The translations under genes and the position numbers were made by a program. A DNA stretch of 32,691 bases, taken from assembly GCA_947476255.1 (NCBI GenBank), contig CANJPY010000055.1, positions 1 through 32,691 on the forward strand, in the 5' to 3' direction. Of the stretch, positions 9,501 through 16,238 are shown in pieces. This DNA is from Chthoniobacteraceae bacterium. GTDB lineage: Bacteria > Verrucomicrobiota > Verrucomicrobiia > Chthoniobacterales > Chthoniobacteraceae. The notes under the pieces are model-generated. The model had not been told where the DNA came from and did no database searches. It was given only the letters and a program-made list of their open reading frames with translations. Numbering within the stretch: the first letter of the stretch is position 1; each line of letters starts with the position of its first letter.

Positions 9501-9675
9501 CTCCAATTCACCGGACTTGAAGACGGAGATTCTGAACGCAGTGATGGAGGCCTTGGACGCGCACACGGTGATGAGCACGCAGGCGCTGGGCTCGGAGACG
9601 CTGCGGATGGGGATTAAAGACATCCTGCTGAATTACGCGGGACTGTACGAGGAACTGCGGAAGAAGGCGGGGTAG
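6568..9675 (+). CDS. hsdR: Type I restriction-modification system, restriction/translocase subunit (HsdR)
   Basis: This 1035-residue protein is the motor and nuclease subunit. Its N-terminal nuclease domain holds the PD-(D/E)xK signature: SIDLVLFLNG (139-148) gives the Asp and ELKSDFTQN (155-163) the E-x-K. The superfamily 2 helicase part has Walker A SAGSGKT (306-312), the DEAH box in IADEAHSSQTG (417-427) and motif III as FTATPK (475-480). A second RecA-like lobe carries FQTGFDQPLL and a QTLSRLNRAYKGK block (motif VI-like). The C-terminal quarter is helical and probably contacts the HsdM/HsdS core. Length fits a full HsdR and no break is seen, so the system is probably active. It starts 16 bases after the antitoxin gene, suggesting readthrough from the toxin-antitoxin promoter or from hsdM. 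Confidence 0.95.
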   Translation: MSLHKEAPFETEICQHLAAHGWLYSEDDAAAYDRARALFPADVLAWVQETQPEAWEVLSKNHGAKAGETVLARLRDQLDQRGTLEVLRHGIELLGLRKPLKLAEFKPALAINPEILARYAANRLRVVRQVRYSLQNENSIDLVLFLNGVPVATAELKSDFTQNITNAIDQYRFDRLPQPKGQAPEPLLEFPRGALVHFAVSNSEVAMVTKLSGPGSVFLPFNLGNEGAAGNPANPTGHPTAYLWERVWERESWLEILGRYLITKRDDKKQIERVIFPRFHQLDVTRKLQAAVLAEGPGSKYLVQHSAGSGKTNSIAWTAHFLADLHDASHKKVFDTVLVVSDRTVIDSQLQEAIFDFERTKGVVATIKGSEGSKSGELAEALGGDKKIVVCTIQTFPFALKAVQELAATQGKHFAVIADEAHSSQTGEAASKLKAVLSAEELSEFKDGGEVSSEDILAAQMATRASQAGITYVAFTATPKAKTMELFGTLPDPTQAAGPENLPVPFHVYSMQQAIEEGFILDVLQNYTPYKLAFQLAHAGTEMDETTVERSAAMKAIMGWVRLHPHNISQKVEIVVEHFLQNVAPLLQGKAKAMVVVGSRLEAVRWQLAINKYIADRGYKVRTLVAFSGEVNDKESGSDPFTETSFALNPNLKGRDIREAFATDEYQILLVANKFQTGFDQPLLCAMYVDKRLAGIQAVQTLSRLNRAYKGKDTTYVVDFVNDTEEILAAFKTYYTTAELSAATDPNLVFNLRAKLDTAGHYDDFEVNRVVEAELKAGAKQSELVAAITPVVDRLMRSYKTAQEAFRAATANGDEAAASAAKSAVDALVLFRTDLGTFLRLYTFLSQIFDYGNTAIEKRSIFYRRLLPLLEFTRDREGIDLSKVVLTHHHLRNLGKRALPLPGGDKYTLTPSTEAGSGQLRVKEQALLSELIERVNDLFQGEVTEGDKLVYVKNVLKGKLLESEKLQQQASNNTKEQFSNSPDLKTEILNAVMEALDAHTVMSTQALGSETLRMGIKDILLNYAGLYEELRKKAG

Positions 9676-9701
9676 AACGGATAGTCATTCGCTTTAGCCG
9701 C

Positions 9702-9744
9702 CATTTCCGCAATGCGCGCGTGCGGCATGGTCGCGGGGCGCGCT
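9702..9744 (+). repeat. Dispersed GC-rich repeat, copy A
   Basis: The 43 bases from CATTTCCGCAATGCG to GTCGCGGGGCGCGCT align with copies B (11524) and C (15472), with a few substitutions. The copy lies 27 bases after the hsdR stop and 55 bases from the tRNA. All copies point the same way. Confidence 0.75.
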
Positions 9745-9798
9745 ATGAAACAAGGTTACAAAACCGAGGCTGGATGTGTAAGTCCTTAAGAATCAGAA

Positions 9799-9873
9799 TG
9801 GTGGGCAGTGAGGGAATCGAACCCCCGACCAACTCGGTGTAAACGAGCCGCTCTACCGCTGAGCTAACTACCC
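9799..9873 (-). tRNA. tRNA-Val (anticodon UAC), CCA encoded
   Basis: Read on the minus strand, the 7-bp acceptor stem GGGTAGT/ACTGCCC (one G-T pair) closes a full cloverleaf. The D-arm stem is GCTC/GAGC. The anticodon stem GCTCG/CGAGT encloses loop TTTACAC with anticodon TAC, the variable loop has five bases, and the T-arm has loop TTCGATT. The discriminator A is followed by an encoded CCA (9801-9799). The 3' end points towards the restriction operon, the usual side for islands integrated at tRNA genes, but no duplicated 3' end is found in direct orientation. Confidence 0.95.
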
Positions 9874-9886
9874 TTTTTACTCTGTA

Positions 9887-9908
9887 GGATGGGCGTTTTG
9901 ACCCATCC
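9887..9908. other. Hairpin just upstream of the tRNA 5' end
   Basis: GGATGGG (9887-9893) and CCCATCC (9902-9908) form a perfect 7-bp stem with an 8-base loop CGTTTTGA. No T-run follows on either strand, so an intrinsic terminator is not well supported. Its position 13 bases before the tRNA suggests part of the tRNA leader or a weak terminator of an upstream transcript. Confidence 0.35.
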
Positions 9909-10084
9909 GAAAGATTCCGTTTTACCCAAAGAATTACCCACGGCATGACTCTCCCCACGGAACCCGACACGATCACAAGTAATCGTAGCAGGCTGGCTCA
10001 AATCTCGGAAGGCATCTAACAGCGAAACGGGACAGGACAGTACCATGCCAGATTCTGGTGTAAAGGAAAACGGATTCAACAAAA

Positions 10085-10399
10085 ACTTGGGCCGGCTCAG
10101 AAATGTTGCGACTGGCAGTGATTGCTGCGGTCGAGCACGGCATACGCGTCTGCGCGCCTGTCCATGATGCTTTATTGATCGAAGCTTCCGCGGATGAAAT
10201 CGACGAGGCAGTCTGTCTAACCCGAAATTTGATGGGGCAAGCCAGCAGGATCGTGCTCGGTGGATTTGAAGTCCGCACGGACGTTAAGATCGTGCGGCAT
10301 CCCGATCGGTGGACCGACCCACGCGGCGCTTTCATGTGGGAAAAAATCTGCTCCTTGATACCGGGCTTGTCTCCAGACAAGAAACCCGTGTGTCCGTAG
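10085..10399 (+). pseudogene. C-terminal fragment of a family A (phage/plasmid-type) DNA polymerase
   Basis: The frame reads WAGSEMLRLAVIAAVEHG, then VCAPVHDALLIEASADE and LMGQASRIVLGGFEV, ending at a stop after KKPVCP. These blocks match the end of the palm of family A polymerases: the helix usually read as Q-(S/A)-x-G-A-(D/E)-(M/I)-x-R, then motif C, where VHD holds the catalytic Asp. The rest of the polymerase (exonuclease, fingers, most of the palm) is absent, and no extended frame continues upstream. An ATG at 10103 lies inside the conserved region, so the piece is a scrap and not a small gene. The short GxEMLR spacing resembles polymerases of phages and integrative elements more than chromosomal polA. 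Confidence 0.7.
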
Positions 10400-10448
10400 A
10401 CAGCCATTTTGTTCCCTCATTCGTATGTTATCTGCGAACAACAATACC

Positions 10449-10754
10449 ATGCCAGCAAGACCGGGTAAGCGCCCGTATCTGCACCTTGACCTGGATTCCT
10501 TGGGGGCTGCATTAAAGGCAGCAAGAAATAACGCCGCTGCAATCAAGTGCTTCTTGGCCGTACAGCACCAAATGACTGTCACAAAATGTGCTCAAATCAG
10601 CCTAACGACCGCACTATGTGAGAAGTTCGGCATCCTCGATCGGAAAGCGAAAGAACGCGGCCTCAGATTTTGGGAGGAGGCGGGCATTTTCACTGTGGTT
10701 CGGAAGCCTGGAAAGAACCCTTTGGTCGCGCTTGTTCAGCCTTTGAGAAAGTAG
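10449..10754 (+). CDS. Small winged-helix-like protein of unknown role
   Basis: Read from the ATG at 10449 this gives 101 residues; an in-frame ATG at 10425 would add eight. The C-terminal half (CAQISLTTALCEKFGILDRKA, then ERGLRFWEEAGIFTVVRKPG and LVALV) has the pattern of a winged helix-turn-helix: a recognition-like helix, a turn, and two short strands forming a basic wing. Such small proteins occur with polymerase and recombinase genes on mobile elements, and here it follows a DNA polymerase fragment by 50 bases. No enzyme motif is seen. It could be a regulator or replication accessory protein of the same decayed element. The frame is intact but expression is unsupported. Confidence 0.55.
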   Translation: MPARPGKRPYLHLDLDSLGAALKAARNNAAAIKCFLAVQHQMTVTKCAQISLTTALCEKFGILDRKAKERGLRFWEEAGIFTVVRKPGKNPLVALVQPLRK

Positions 10755-10824
10755 CGGCCGGCGTCAAAGATCAGCCCAGCATACTATGCAATGCCTCCGA
10801 AATCAGACGAAGCTGTGGCTTCGG

Positions 10825-11346
10825 ATGAATTTGAAAACAGTACTCTTGGAGATAAACGCAATGGAGGCAGAAGGAATTGTCGACCGTTACGCCATTGGGG
10901 GTGCCGTCGGCGCGACCTTCTACCTCGAACCGGTTGCCACCTTGGACGTGGACATTTTCATTTCATTCCAGGCACAGCCGGGGAGTTTGCGGATCAGCCC
11001 TCAGCCTGTGTTCAAATATCTCACTGAGCGTGGGGCGCGAATTGAGGATGAGTATCTGATCATCGCGGATTGGCCTGTGCAATTTCTTCCGCCCACCGGA
11101 CCGCTATTGGAGGAAGCGCTTGAGGAAGCAGTGGAGGTCGAGGTTGAGGAAATAAAAATGAGAGTTTTTACGGCCGAACATCTTGCCGCAATCGCCCTCC
11201 AAACTGGCCGCCCAAAAGACAAAGCGCGACTGCTACAATTTATCGAGTCGGGTGCGCTCTCTTCGGAGCGATTTCAGAACATTCTTGAACGGCACACACT
11301 CGCTGGAAGTTGGAGGAAATTCGAGCAACAATTCCTTGAGTCATGA
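10825..11346 (+). CDS. AbiEii/MNT-like nucleotidyltransferase, probable toxin-antitoxin component
   Basis: A 173-residue protein when started at the internal ATG (10825); an ATG at 10786 would add 13 residues that do not look native. YAIGGAVGATFYLEP (22-36) followed by DVDIFI (41-46) is the GG...DxD signature of the DNA polymerase beta-type nucleotidyltransferase fold, with two metal-binding Asp residues. AEHLAAIALQTGRPKDKARL near residues 113-132 matches the AbiEii-like group, in which this block follows the catalytic core. AbiEii and related proteins act as toxins, some by adding nucleotides to tRNA. The stop overlaps the start of a 47-residue ORF by four bases, giving a bicistronic module like abortive-infection or toxin-antitoxin pairs. 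Substrate and toxicity are inference. Confidence 0.75.
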   Translation: MNLKTVLLEINAMEAEGIVDRYAIGGAVGATFYLEPVATLDVDIFISFQAQPGSLRISPQPVFKYLTERGARIEDEYLIIADWPVQFLPPTGPLLEEALEEAVEVEVEEIKMRVFTAEHLAAIALQTGRPKDKARLLQFIESGALSSERFQNILERHTLAGSWRKFEQQFLES

Positions 11347-11486
11347 CCTTTGAAATCGCCCAGATCATCAAAAGTAAACAGGCCTATCGGGCACAGTTGG
11401 CAACCCGCCCGGTAGCTGAGAAGCTGCGAATGTTGGAGGAATTGCGCAAGCGGGCCCTCGCAATCGCAGCCAGTCGGAGGAAATGA
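11343..11486 (+). CDS. 47-residue protein coupled to the nucleotidyltransferase
   Basis: ATG at 11343 overlaps the nucleotidyltransferase stop (ATGA) and the frame runs to TGA at 11484-11486. The peptide is helical and basic: MTFEIAQIIKSKQAYRAQLA, then PVAEKLRMLEELRKRAL, ending in SRRK. The xAEKLRMLEELR block resembles small proteins encoded beside AbiEii-like nucleotidyltransferases, where the partner usually precedes the enzyme; here it follows. The overlap and coding-like composition support a real gene despite its size. It may be the antitoxin or a stabilising partner. It is too short for a domain call. Confidence 0.6.
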   Translation: MTFEIAQIIKSKQAYRAQLATRPVAEKLRMLEELRKRALAIAASRRK

Positions 11487-11523
11487 ACGCGCAGTGACAG
11501 CAGCAGGATTTGCTTTCACCCCA

Positions 11524-11563
11524 TTCCGCAACTCGCGCGCGCGGTATCGTCGCGGGGCGCGCT
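11524..11563 (+). repeat. Dispersed GC-rich repeat, copy B
   Basis: TTCCGCAACTCGCG to GGGGCGCGCT, continuing as AAAG, differs from copy C at only two or three positions over about 43 bases. It lies between the nucleotidyltransferase module and the broken AraC gene, and its last bases overlap the end of that reading frame. Translated forwards it gives the peptide LARAVSSRGALK, also seen in copy C. Confidence 0.85.
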
Positions 11564-12513
11564 AAAGCAGTTCTGCTTTTGGCGGGCGCTGCTCATTTCT
11601 TTTCCCAGCAGCGGTCCTTCCACAACACAGGGCGCTTATTTCTCTGCCCACAGTTTCTGTCGAAACCTTAAGGGAGACCGGCCATTCATTTTTTTTGAAA
11701 AACCGATTAAAGTAGTACTCATCACTGAATCCAAAACGCTCCGCGATCTCTCTCATAGACACATCCGACTCAGTCAATGTCCGGAGGATCTCCTCATTTA
11801 ATCGCCGGTTCAGGTAAACTTTCGGGGACACCCCAAAAAGCCGGCCAAAGGCCATTGAAAAGGCGTGTGTACTCAGCCCCTGTGCGGCAGCAACCTCAGC
11901 CATCCGCAACTGGGCGCTAAGCTTCTTCTCAATCAAGGCGAGCGAGGAGCCGAATCGAGAATGGGCGGCCACATGTCGTTGAATGATCTCACGCAGATCT
12001 GGCACCGCGTCCGCAATCCATCGAATCAGCTACGCTTACAACCGCATGGACGCATTTAAGCTCAGTGGCACAGTCCAATCCGGAGTCCATAGGGCCGGGT
12101 CCCAAGGGCCAAGCACCCTGAAGTCCCGATCTGCCCAATCCAACAGGAAATCCACGCCGGAAAACCATTCGCATCGGAACGTCAAATAGTACGTCTCCAT
12201 ACATTTCGGCGCACTCACGTTGGTTGGGCCAGTTCCCCGGTAGCCAATAGGCAAACCCCGGCTTTAAATCGAAGGCTCGCCCCTCCTGCCAAAGACGGGC
12301 CGCCCCTCCAACAACAAAGTTGATGTGGTGCAAATAATCGCTCTCGACCAGTTTCCCCGTGCTCCAGTCGGGCCCCACAATCGCATGCCGAAACCCCACG
12401 ATCGGGAAATGCAACCGCTGCGCCCAAGCCATTGGATCACTCTCCTCGGCCTCTTGGAATAAGGTCTCATTGAGCCGGTACGAGATGGTTTCCTTAGAGA
12501 CGGTCCGTTTCAT
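11562..12513 (-). pseudogene. AraC-family transcriptional regulator, broken by a frameshift and two nonsense codons
   Basis: Three pieces make one AraC protein. From 12513, MKRTVSKETISYRLNETLF leads into a cupin-like sensor domain (FAYWLPGNWPNQRECAEMY). Near 12175-12185 the frame changes, and coherent sequence continues as CEWFSGVDFLLDWADRDF and VLGPWDPALWTPDW. In that same frame TAA (12038-12036) and TAG (12032-12030) interrupt before LIRWIADAVPDLREIIQRH. The C-terminal domain has both AraC helix-turn-helix units: MAEVAAAQGLSTHAFSMAFG with FGVSPKVYLNRR, then SMREIAERFGFSDEYYFNRF. The end overlaps repeat copy B, so the C-terminus may be altered. Such regulators often control neighbouring sugar-catabolism genes; the nearby glycosidase fragment and sialate O-acetylesterase fit that, but this copy should be inactive unless the breaks are sequencing errors. 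Confidence 0.82.
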
Positions 12514-12610
12514 ACTTCAAGCGACGTTACAAAAGTACAAGAAAACGTCCTGCAAGTCCATTGTTGCGCCGGCTCTTTAGTGGACAAATCCCAAAGCAAA
12601 GGTTCCCCCC

Positions 12611-12964
12611 TATGAAACTTGCAGCTCCCCTTGGGAACGGCTTGCAAACGCCGCCAAAGCAGGAAACCGCAAGCGGCTGATTTGTATTAACCCATGGATT
12701 CTTCCGGCAGCGACCGAGTTTCAGGATTATCCCGCAGGCGAGGGTAATACGGACCCCACCCTAGGAGGAGGTTTAAAAGCCCGGGGCGACCACGGGAAGA
12801 TCTCTTCCGGGGCTTACACTGGACTCCAGACGAGCGCTGCGATTGTGATGGAAGGGGATTGGAACCACACCAAACGTGACACCGAAATCGGGCTGCCGAA
12901 ACGCTTGCAGGGTTTCAATCAGTTCAGTCTTGGGGGGTGCCAGTTTGGCACTGGGGGGCAGTAA
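12611..12964 (+). pseudogene. Fragment of a glycosidase-like protein (alpha-L-fucosidase-like)
   Basis: An open frame of about 117 codons with no proper start reads PWERLANAAKAGNRKRL, INPWILPAATEFQDYPAGEG, then KISSGAYTGLQTSAAIVMEG and DWNHTKRDTEIG, before ending in a low-quality tail and TAA at 12962-12964. The (A)AKAGNxxRL, FQDYxxGEG and DWxH blocks recall uncharacterised secreted proteins often annotated as alpha-L-fucosidase-like in Verrucomicrobia and Planctomycetes. The catalytic N-terminal portion is missing, so this is a remnant. It lies head-to-head with the broken AraC gene, as a regulated target would. The family call is from memory of the motifs and is moderate. Confidence 0.5.
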
Positions 12965-13040
12965 CTAAAACCAGAAGACCCGACCGGCAAACTAGGAATC
13001 AACATCGATGCGATCACAATCGCTACTAATCTAATTTCCT

Positions 13041-15200
13041 TCATTCACTGCCTTTTTCCGTCCTGAACTGATACGCGGGTAAACCCGCCTTGTTGTATAG
13101 GTTGCAAACAGGAAGCTGTTCCCAGGCGTAGCGCACGGCGAGAGGCTTGGCCACTTTGTCTGAGCTCACTTCAACGGTTGAATCGGATACGATTTTGCCG
13201 TCCGCCCACGCCCACTGGTTGCTCGTGCCACCCTCAGCCAAAGGCACCGCTCCGTAAATCGCGAAGCCCTGTACCTCACTGTTGGGACTCGGCAACACCA
13301 GCGGCATTTCTCCGAGTTCGGGTTTTGTCAGATTAACCTTGTAGGTTGCAGGCAACTTCTTAGCCACAAGCCCGCCATCGGCATTCTTAAACTTGATAAC
13401 GGCCTTATTACCCTTGATTGTCATGGCCTCGTACATGGGTCCGCTGGCTACGACGCTGCGATCGCCATAGACAACCGCCTGCGCCATGCGCGCCGCACGC
13501 TGGCCAACGTCCTGCTTGTTTCTGGGATGAAGATCCCCATCCTCGCAGGTATTTAACAGATTGACCGTTGAAACATGAGATAGTTCGATCGCCGCTTTCT
13601 GCTGAGCTTCGCGAATCAAAACCCAACCGTCCTCTTCATCGCCGGGCTTTTCCGTCCGTTGACCTCTGTCTGGCAACTGGAAAATCAAGAAGGGCAAATC
13701 GTCTGCGCCCCAGTACTTCCTCCAATCAGCGGTCAGCAGCTTCAGGAGGTTTTGATACTCGGCCGGCCGGCCGGCGTTGTGTTCCCCCTGGTACCAAAGA
13801 CAACCGGCGATGGAATAAGGTGCCAACGGAGCAATTAAGTGATCGAACCAGCCCGAGGTGTGGTGGTAGTAGGTACCGATGCCCGGAGCCTCGGTCGGCT
13901 CACGATCAGCCCCTCTCGGATAGGTCGCATACTCCGTCTCTACCTTGCAGAGCCACTCGCCGGCCAGCGGAATGCCGTCGTTCCCGCCTACATGACTCTT
14001 TGAGATACGGAAGTGTTCAGGACGTCCGCCTATCGCTCCCGCACCGGAATACGTCTGTAGCCTGATAGCCAAAACGTTCTTACCGGGGTTGATGACCTGC
14101 TTCGGAATCTTAGCCGCATAAAGAACGCGGTGACCTTGGTCAACGCTTGTAGAGAGCAGCTTGACACCGTTGAAATACACCGCAAAGAAATCGCGGATAC
14201 CGGGCAATGTAATCCAAAGCCCTTCGGTATCACCTGCCGGTATCTCAACCTCTCGACGGAACCACGTGATACCGCCATGCGTGGCGCCAATCTTGCCAGT
14301 CGAACCCGGAAACGTGACCGGTTTCCAATCGGAGGTGTCGGTCGCGGCGGCTGCCATAGCGTTGCCATCCACAGGTGCCCCCGCGTCAATCCGACCGTAT
14401 TTCTCCCGCCACACAGAGTGTGCAACGAGATATTCCGCATGGCGCTTCTTGGCGCCAACCGTGATATCCTCGGCCTGCTTGGCGGCGAGATCCGCAATGC
14501 GAGGATCCGACAGCAATTTCTCGCGACTAATCCACGCTTCGATCGGCGTGGCGCCGACCGCTGCCGTTATAATCGCTACAGGAATCTTAAGGTTCTTCTG
14601 AAGCTCGCGCGCGAAAAAATATCCCGTAGCGGAAAAGTTGCCCGTCGTGTTCTTATCGGCAGCGCTCCATGTTCCAGCGAGGGTCTGACTGTTCGCCCTG
14701 AAGTCATGGACAGCGTTAAACTGACGCAGGAGTGGGTTTGCAGATTTGGAGATTTCCTCTTCATAGTTAAGCGCCCCGCCTGTCCATGACATATATCCCA
14801 CCGGCATTTCCATGTTCGACTGGCCGGAACAGAGCCAGACATCGCCCACGAGAATGTTGTTAATGGTTATTGGTTCTTTGTTGCTGGTCGAGACAACCAT
14901 TTTACAAGACTCACTGTTGGCGTGCATAGGGTCCAAATTGACCATCCACTTGCCTTGCTGGTCGGCCTTTGCCGTTTTCTTCTGGCCTGCCTGCGGTGAG
15001 TCGGTCGATCTAGCCGCAGGGGAGAACTCAACAGTCACGTCCTTGCCCGCTTCACCCCAACCCCAGACCGGAACCGGCTTGTTGCGCTGGATTACCATAT
15101 TGTCTCTGAACAGCGATGGCAGACTCAATTCGGAGCCGTAGAGACTAACCCCGGCCATGGTTAGGATCATGATGACGCGACTACAGAAATTAGTATTCAT
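13041..15200 (-). CDS. Secreted sialate O-acetylesterase-like protein (long form)
   Basis: This 719-residue protein starts with an export signal (IMILTMAGVSLYGSE, cleavage near 22). It has an N-terminal beta domain (LPSLFRDNMVIQRNKPVPVWGWGEAG) and the SGNH-hydrolase nucleophile block CSGQSNM (124-130). A central insertion (about 285-380) reads like a GH2-type jelly roll: WKPVTFPG, ITWFRREVEIP, FFAVYFNGVKL. CLWYQGEHNAG (block III) follows, and DGDLHPRNKQDVGQRAARMA (about 550) supplies the catalytic Asp/His. A beta-rich tail ends in PVCNLYNKAGLPAYQF. These enzymes remove acetyl groups from sialic acids or plant and algal glycans; the exact substrate cannot be told. The start is preceded by GCCCC, with no Shine-Dalgarno motif. 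It differs from the second esterase at 19661 by the jelly-roll insertion. Confidence 0.93.
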   Translation of the reverse strand: MNTNFCSRVIMILTMAGVSLYGSELSLPSLFRDNMVIQRNKPVPVWGWGEAGKDVTVEFSPAARSTDSPQAGQKKTAKADQQGKWMVNLDPMHANSESCKMVVSTSNKEPITINNILVGDVWLCSGQSNMEMPVGYMSWTGGALNYEEEISKSANPLLRQFNAVHDFRANSQTLAGTWSAADKNTTGNFSATGYFFARELQKNLKIPVAIITAAVGATPIEAWISREKLLSDPRIADLAAKQAEDITVGAKKRHAEYLVAHSVWREKYGRIDAGAPVDGNAMAAAATDTSDWKPVTFPGSTGKIGATHGGITWFRREVEIPAGDTEGLWITLPGIRDFFAVYFNGVKLLSTSVDQGHRVLYAAKIPKQVINPGKNVLAIRLQTYSGAGAIGGRPEHFRISKSHVGGNDGIPLAGEWLCKVETEYATYPRGADREPTEAPGIGTYYHHTSGWFDHLIAPLAPYSIAGCLWYQGEHNAGRPAEYQNLLKLLTADWRKYWGADDLPFLIFQLPDRGQRTEKPGDEEDGWVLIREAQQKAAIELSHVSTVNLLNTCEDGDLHPRNKQDVGQRAARMAQAVVYGDRSVVASGPMYEAMTIKGNKAVIKFKNADGGLVAKKLPATYKVNLTKPELGEMPLVLPSPNSEVQGFAIYGAVPLAEGGTSNQWAWADGKIVSDSTVEVSSDKVAKPLAVRYAWEQLPVCNLYNKAGLPAYQFRTEKGSE

Positions 15201-15407
15201 GGGGCTTTTTTATTTTGTTCGAAACAGAGGGGGGATCGTTTTTGTATAAACTGAGCGAGGCGAAGCCTGAATGTTTACCGCGATCATGCTCTGAGCAGTT
15301 GGCTTACTTGACCGCACGGCAGAGAGCTGCGAAGGGTCAATCTTTCATAAGAAAAACAACGGATCACTCAAACTGGATGCACTTTACCATGAGGTTTTAG
15401 CATTGTC

Positions 15408-16238
15408 TTGCGACATGGTCCGACGGACAATTTCGCAAATGCAAGTAATAATAAAATGCTTTTCGGCCCGTTTCCGAAGCTCGCGCGCGCGGTATCGTCG
15501 CGGGGCGCGCTAAAGGCCGGTCTCGACGTCATTACAGGGTCTTTCGGAACTAGTGCGCAAAGTTTCCTCAAAACCGAAACCCCAAATATTTTAAGATCTC
15601 CGATACTCCAAAATGGTTCTGCCCCAATGCCTTTTATCAAGGGTGTTTTTCTACCAAAGGGCGCCAAGAATTCAAAGGAAGTATCAGCTTTGCAGTTGGC
15701 CGCAGATGTGGTCATCACAGATTTTCCTGTCACCTCCGGGCAGTCTTGGGACCGCATCCGCAACGGAAAAGTCAGTGCACAACCCGAGGCGCGCGTGGGC
15801 GACATTGACTATCTCACAAGCGGACACTCTGTCCTCGGCCTCTCATCCAACAGCGGAATCACATTCGATTTGAACGCAATCCGCACCGCAAACCACTGGG
15901 GACCGCTCCGCCTGACCAGGGCCATTGATTTTGGTTCCAGAGAGTTGGATTCCACCTCCTTTGCTGACTTCTCCGTTTATCTGGACTCAGAGCGCAAGCT
16001 CTACCGGCCAAAGATGACCACGACAGAAAAGTCCGGATGTGACCTGCTCGCGGCGATTCCTGATGCGAGGGCCAAGGATAGGGGCTGGGAGCCTGCCGTG
16101 GTTGCGATGCTGCTGGATGAAATGCGTGTGGAGGTACCGCCTGAGTGGCTGATTCGCGAGGTTTCGGCGGCCGAGTTGGAGGCCTTTATTCGGAAGCTTC
16201 GTCTTGCGCTGGCCGAACAGGCCCTGCCGTCCGCGTAA
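15408..16238 (+). pseudogene. Chimeric ORF: repeat copy C, an NPCBM-like domain fragment and an unrelated C-terminal piece
   Basis: One open frame of 276 codons joins parts that do not belong together. Codons 20-36 are repeat copy C translated (FPKLARAVSSRGALK). The middle (about 110-190) reads SWDRIRNGKVSAQPEARVG, DIDYLTSGHSVLGL, SGITFDLNAIRTANHWG and ADFSVYLDSERKL. This resembles the NPCBM-like carbohydrate-binding segment of large DUF1549/DUF1553 (PSD1) cytochrome-associated proteins, with its end cut off. The last 75 residues (CDLLAAIPDARAKDRGWEP, MRVEVPPEWLIREVSA) look like the C-terminus of an unrelated small cytosolic protein. No start site or leader fits. I read it as fused debris that stayed open by chance; expression as a short secreted or cytosolic protein is unlikely. 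Confidence 0.6.
15472..15511 (+). repeat. Dispersed GC-rich repeat, copy C
   Basis: TTCCGAAGCTCGCG to GGGGCGCGCT then AAAG, nearly identical to copy B. It sits at the 5' edge of the chimeric ORF and supplies part of its frame. Confidence 0.85.
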
